5,512 nt of DNA from Phycisphaerae bacterium (lineage in GTDB: Bacteria; Planctomycetota; Phycisphaerae; Sedimentisphaerales; Anaerobacaceae): contig DAOVNI010000125.1 in NCBI GenBank assembly GCA_030630315.1, positions 1 through 5,512 of the forward strand, written 5' to 3'. Positions 4,390 through 5,512 of this stretch are shown here, piece by piece (positions within the stretch are counted from its first letter, which is position 1; each line of letters starts with the position of its first letter). The notes beneath the pieces are model-generated. The model made no database searches, had not been told where the DNA came from, and was given only the letters and a program-made list of their open reading frames with translations. Made by a program: the position numbers and the translations under genes.

Positions 4390-5130
4390 ATGAGTCAAAG
4401 CGTTGCTGTGATTATTTGTGCTGCGGGGGGCAGCAGGCGATTCGGCGGAAAGAGAAAAAAACCGTTCGTCGATGTGGCCGGCAGAGCGGTCTTTCTGCGA
4501 AGCGTCGAGCTTTTCGCCGACCGTGACGACGTAAAACAGATTCTGTTAGCTATTGCGCCCGAAGACGAGGAGCTGGTAAATATCAAATGGGGCCCTAACT
4601 TAAAATTTTACAATACGAAAATCTGTTTCGGCGGCGCCGAGCGTTTTGACACCGTTAAAAAGGCGCTCGAGCTTATCAATAATGATATTGACCTTATCGC
4701 CGTTCACGATGCTGTGCGATGCTGTCTAACAAAGCAGTGGATTGACGCCGGTTTCGCCGCCGCTGCGAAAACCGGTGCAGCGATACTGGCCTGCCCCGTT
4801 GCGGCAACTATAAAACAGGCGAAAGACAATACGATAATCAAAACCGTTGATAGGGCCGGTCTCTATGAAGCGCAAACCCCGCAGATCTTCAAAGCTGATT
4901 TGCTCAAAAAGGCCTACGAAAACCTCGCCAAGCTCGATAAAAGCAAAATCAGCGATGACGCCCAGCTTGTTGAAGCGCTTGGAGAGAAAGTATCAATTGT
5001 AGAGACTGACCCTTCGAATATCAAAATTACGCGGCAAAGTGACATTGCAATTGCCGAGGCCATCCTCAAGTCCCGGCCGAAACCCAGACCCAAAGGCCCC
5101 ACCGGCCCATACGTCGAAGCCCAATGGTAA
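4390..5130 (+). CDS. ispD: 2-C-methyl-D-erythritol 4-phosphate cytidylyltransferase
   Basis: Couples CTP with 2-C-methyl-D-erythritol 4-phosphate to give CDP-methylerythritol and PPi, the third step of the MEP isoprenoid pathway, in the cytoplasm. The 246-aa protein shows the family blocks: the nucleotide-binding loop CAAGGSRRFGGKRKKPF (residues 10-26, with Arg16/17 and Lys24 at the catalytic positions), GGAERFDTVKKAL (81-93), VHDAVR (105-110), TVDRAGLYEAQTPQIF (152-167, with the conserved Arg155), SDDAQLVE (188-195) and NIKIT (210-214). VHDAVRCC replaces the usual VHDAARP. After the fold ends near residue 226 there is a 20-residue Arg/Pro-rich tail (KSRPKPRPKGPTGP, then YVEAQW) not found in E. 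coli IspD. The start follows AGGAG at 8 nt. ispF, often adjacent or fused, is not in the window. The gene follows cobA on the same strand with no functional link apparent. Confidence 0.93.
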   Translation: MSQSVAVIICAAGGSRRFGGKRKKPFVDVAGRAVFLRSVELFADRDDVKQILLAIAPEDEELVNIKWGPNLKFYNTKICFGGAERFDTVKKALELINNDIDLIAVHDAVRCCLTKQWIDAGFAAAAKTGAAILACPVAATIKQAKDNTIIKTVDRAGLYEAQTPQIFKADLLKKAYENLAKLDKSKISDDAQLVEALGEKVSIVETDPSNIKITRQSDIAIAEAILKSRPKPRPKGPTGPYVEAQW

Positions 5131-5135
5131 GTTTT

Positions 5136-5159
5136 AGCGTATAGCGTGTAGCGGATAGG
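5136..5159. repeat. Three heptamer units AGCGTAT-like
   Basis: AGCGTAT (5136), AGCGTGT (5143) and AGCGGAT (5150) are followed by AGG; the period is exactly 7 bp. It starts six bases after the ispD stop and is probably a short word expansion. Confidence 0.5.
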
Positions 5160-5175
5160 AAGCCATATTACTCGT

Positions 5176-5203
5176 GTCATTCCTGCGAAAGCGGGAATCC
5201 AGG
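5176..5203. repeat. Dispersed palindromic repeat with GAAA tetraloop
   Basis: GTCATTCCTGCGAAAGCG begins the element and GGGAATCCAGG ends it. ATTCCTGC (5179-5186) pairs with GCGGGAAT (5191-5198) as an 8-bp stem with one T/G position around a GAAA loop. This is a well-known type of small intergenic palindrome in many bacteria, and the class also appears at 3095-3112. A T-run is not adjacent, so termination for ispD is possible but unproven. Confidence 0.7.
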
Positions 5204-5270
5204 TAACTTTTCTGCAAAAACAACACCGGGTTTGATTTGCCTTTTTCACTTTTTTTTGCCCGGATTCACA

Positions 5271-5299
5271 TTGACAAAACCTATAATTTATGTTATCTT
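5271..5299 (+). promoter_or_regulatory. Sigma70-type promoter for the HicB-like gene
   Basis: A perfect TTGACA (5271-5276), a 17-bp spacer, and TATCTT (5294-5299; four of six) preceded by TGT, which gives an extended -10. The predicted start near 5306 leaves a leader of about 13 nt that just includes the GAGG ribosome binding site (5307-5310). This is the clearest promoter in the window. Confidence 0.6.
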
Positions 5300-5318
5300 T
5301 ATTACTGAGGTAAAAGAT

Positions 5319-5512
5319 ATGCCAGAATATCTTATTCCAATATCAATCGAATATTTAGAAGAGGGTCAATATTTGGCCACCAGTTCCGTTCTGCAAGGCC
5401 TGATTGCCCAGGGTAGAACTATTGCAGAGACCATTGAAATAGCCGAAGATGTGGCTCGTAAAATCATAGAATCCTGCATCGAACATGGAGACCGGCTTCC
5501 AAAAAATCTCAC
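5319..5512 (+). CDS. HicB-family antitoxin-like protein, truncated at window end
   Basis: The 64 codons visible read MPEYLIPISIEYLEEGQYLA, then TSSVLQGLIAQGRTIAETIE, and continue to the edge. This fits the HicB/UPF0150 fold: a first strand ending in P-I-x-I-E, a glycine turn (EEGQYLATS, 14-22), the V-L-Q-G-L segment (24-28; many HicB proteins have PGC here), QGRTIAE (31-37), then a helix to residue 56 and the typical HGDRLP (56-61). HicB proteins usually neutralise HicA, a small mRNA-cleaving toxin, and many also repress their own operon through a C-terminal DNA-binding domain. Whether this one has such a domain cannot be seen. No hicA lies upstream, so a partner, if present, would be downstream beyond 5512. 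Solitary HicB-like proteins also exist. The ATG at 5319 has GAGG (5307-5310) at 8 nt. Confidence 0.75.
   Translation, partial: MPEYLIPISIEYLEEGQYLATSSVLQGLIAQGRTIAETIEIAEDVARKIIESCIEHGDRLPKNL

Noticed and set aside
4914..5249. 111-codon minus-strand frame over the end of ispD
   Set aside because: Opposite ispD and includes the palindromic repeat, giving the artefact peptide WIPAFAGMT.

Overview
The window looks like chromosomal DNA of an environmental, moderate-GC bacterium. My best guess is a planctomycete of the Phycisphaerae/Sedimentisphaerales type. The reasons are a protein built only from tandem Myb/SANT-like repeats, a Bacteroides-like form of xylulokinase, and intergenic gaps filled with short expanded words and small palindromic repeats, a pattern I associate with such genomes. 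The assignment is inference; there is no rRNA or marker gene here to settle it.

Layout. On the minus strand, positions 1-672 hold the N-terminal 224 codons of a xylulokinase (xylB), cut by the window edge. It has a good Shine-Dalgarno and a TATAAT box upstream. A 229-bp gap with a dispersed CATTGCGAGCG-type repeat separates it from asnA (902-2032, minus), an intact ammonia-dependent aspartate-ammonia ligase. About 300 bp of AT-rich sequence lies between asnA and a divergent plus-strand gene (2331-2963). That gene encodes a 210-aa basic protein of four Myb/SANT-like helix-turn-helix repeats and the stub of a fifth. No gene is visible in 2964-3692. That stretch is a patchwork of at least seven short repeat families, several with a unit of about 10 bp. 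Then come plus-strand cobA/cobO (3693-4235, corrinoid adenosyltransferase) and ispD (4390-5130, MEP-pathway cytidylyltransferase). The 154-bp gap between them is almost entirely repeat words, including an imperfect 100-nt inverted repeat ending just before the ispD ribosome binding site. After ispD come a heptamer array and a GAAA-looped palindrome. A strong-looking promoter then drives a HicB-family antitoxin-like gene, truncated at the window end.

How the genes fit together. The metabolic genes serve unrelated pathways: pentose use, asparagine synthesis, cobamide adenosylation and isoprenoid precursor synthesis. They look like independently transcribed housekeeping genes rather than one operon. 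The least ordinary elements are the tandem HTH protein, the helically phased word arrays (the ACTTTAG array occurs in two separate gaps) and the possible HicB/HicA pair at the right edge. I did not find convincing evidence of a complete new multi-gene system.
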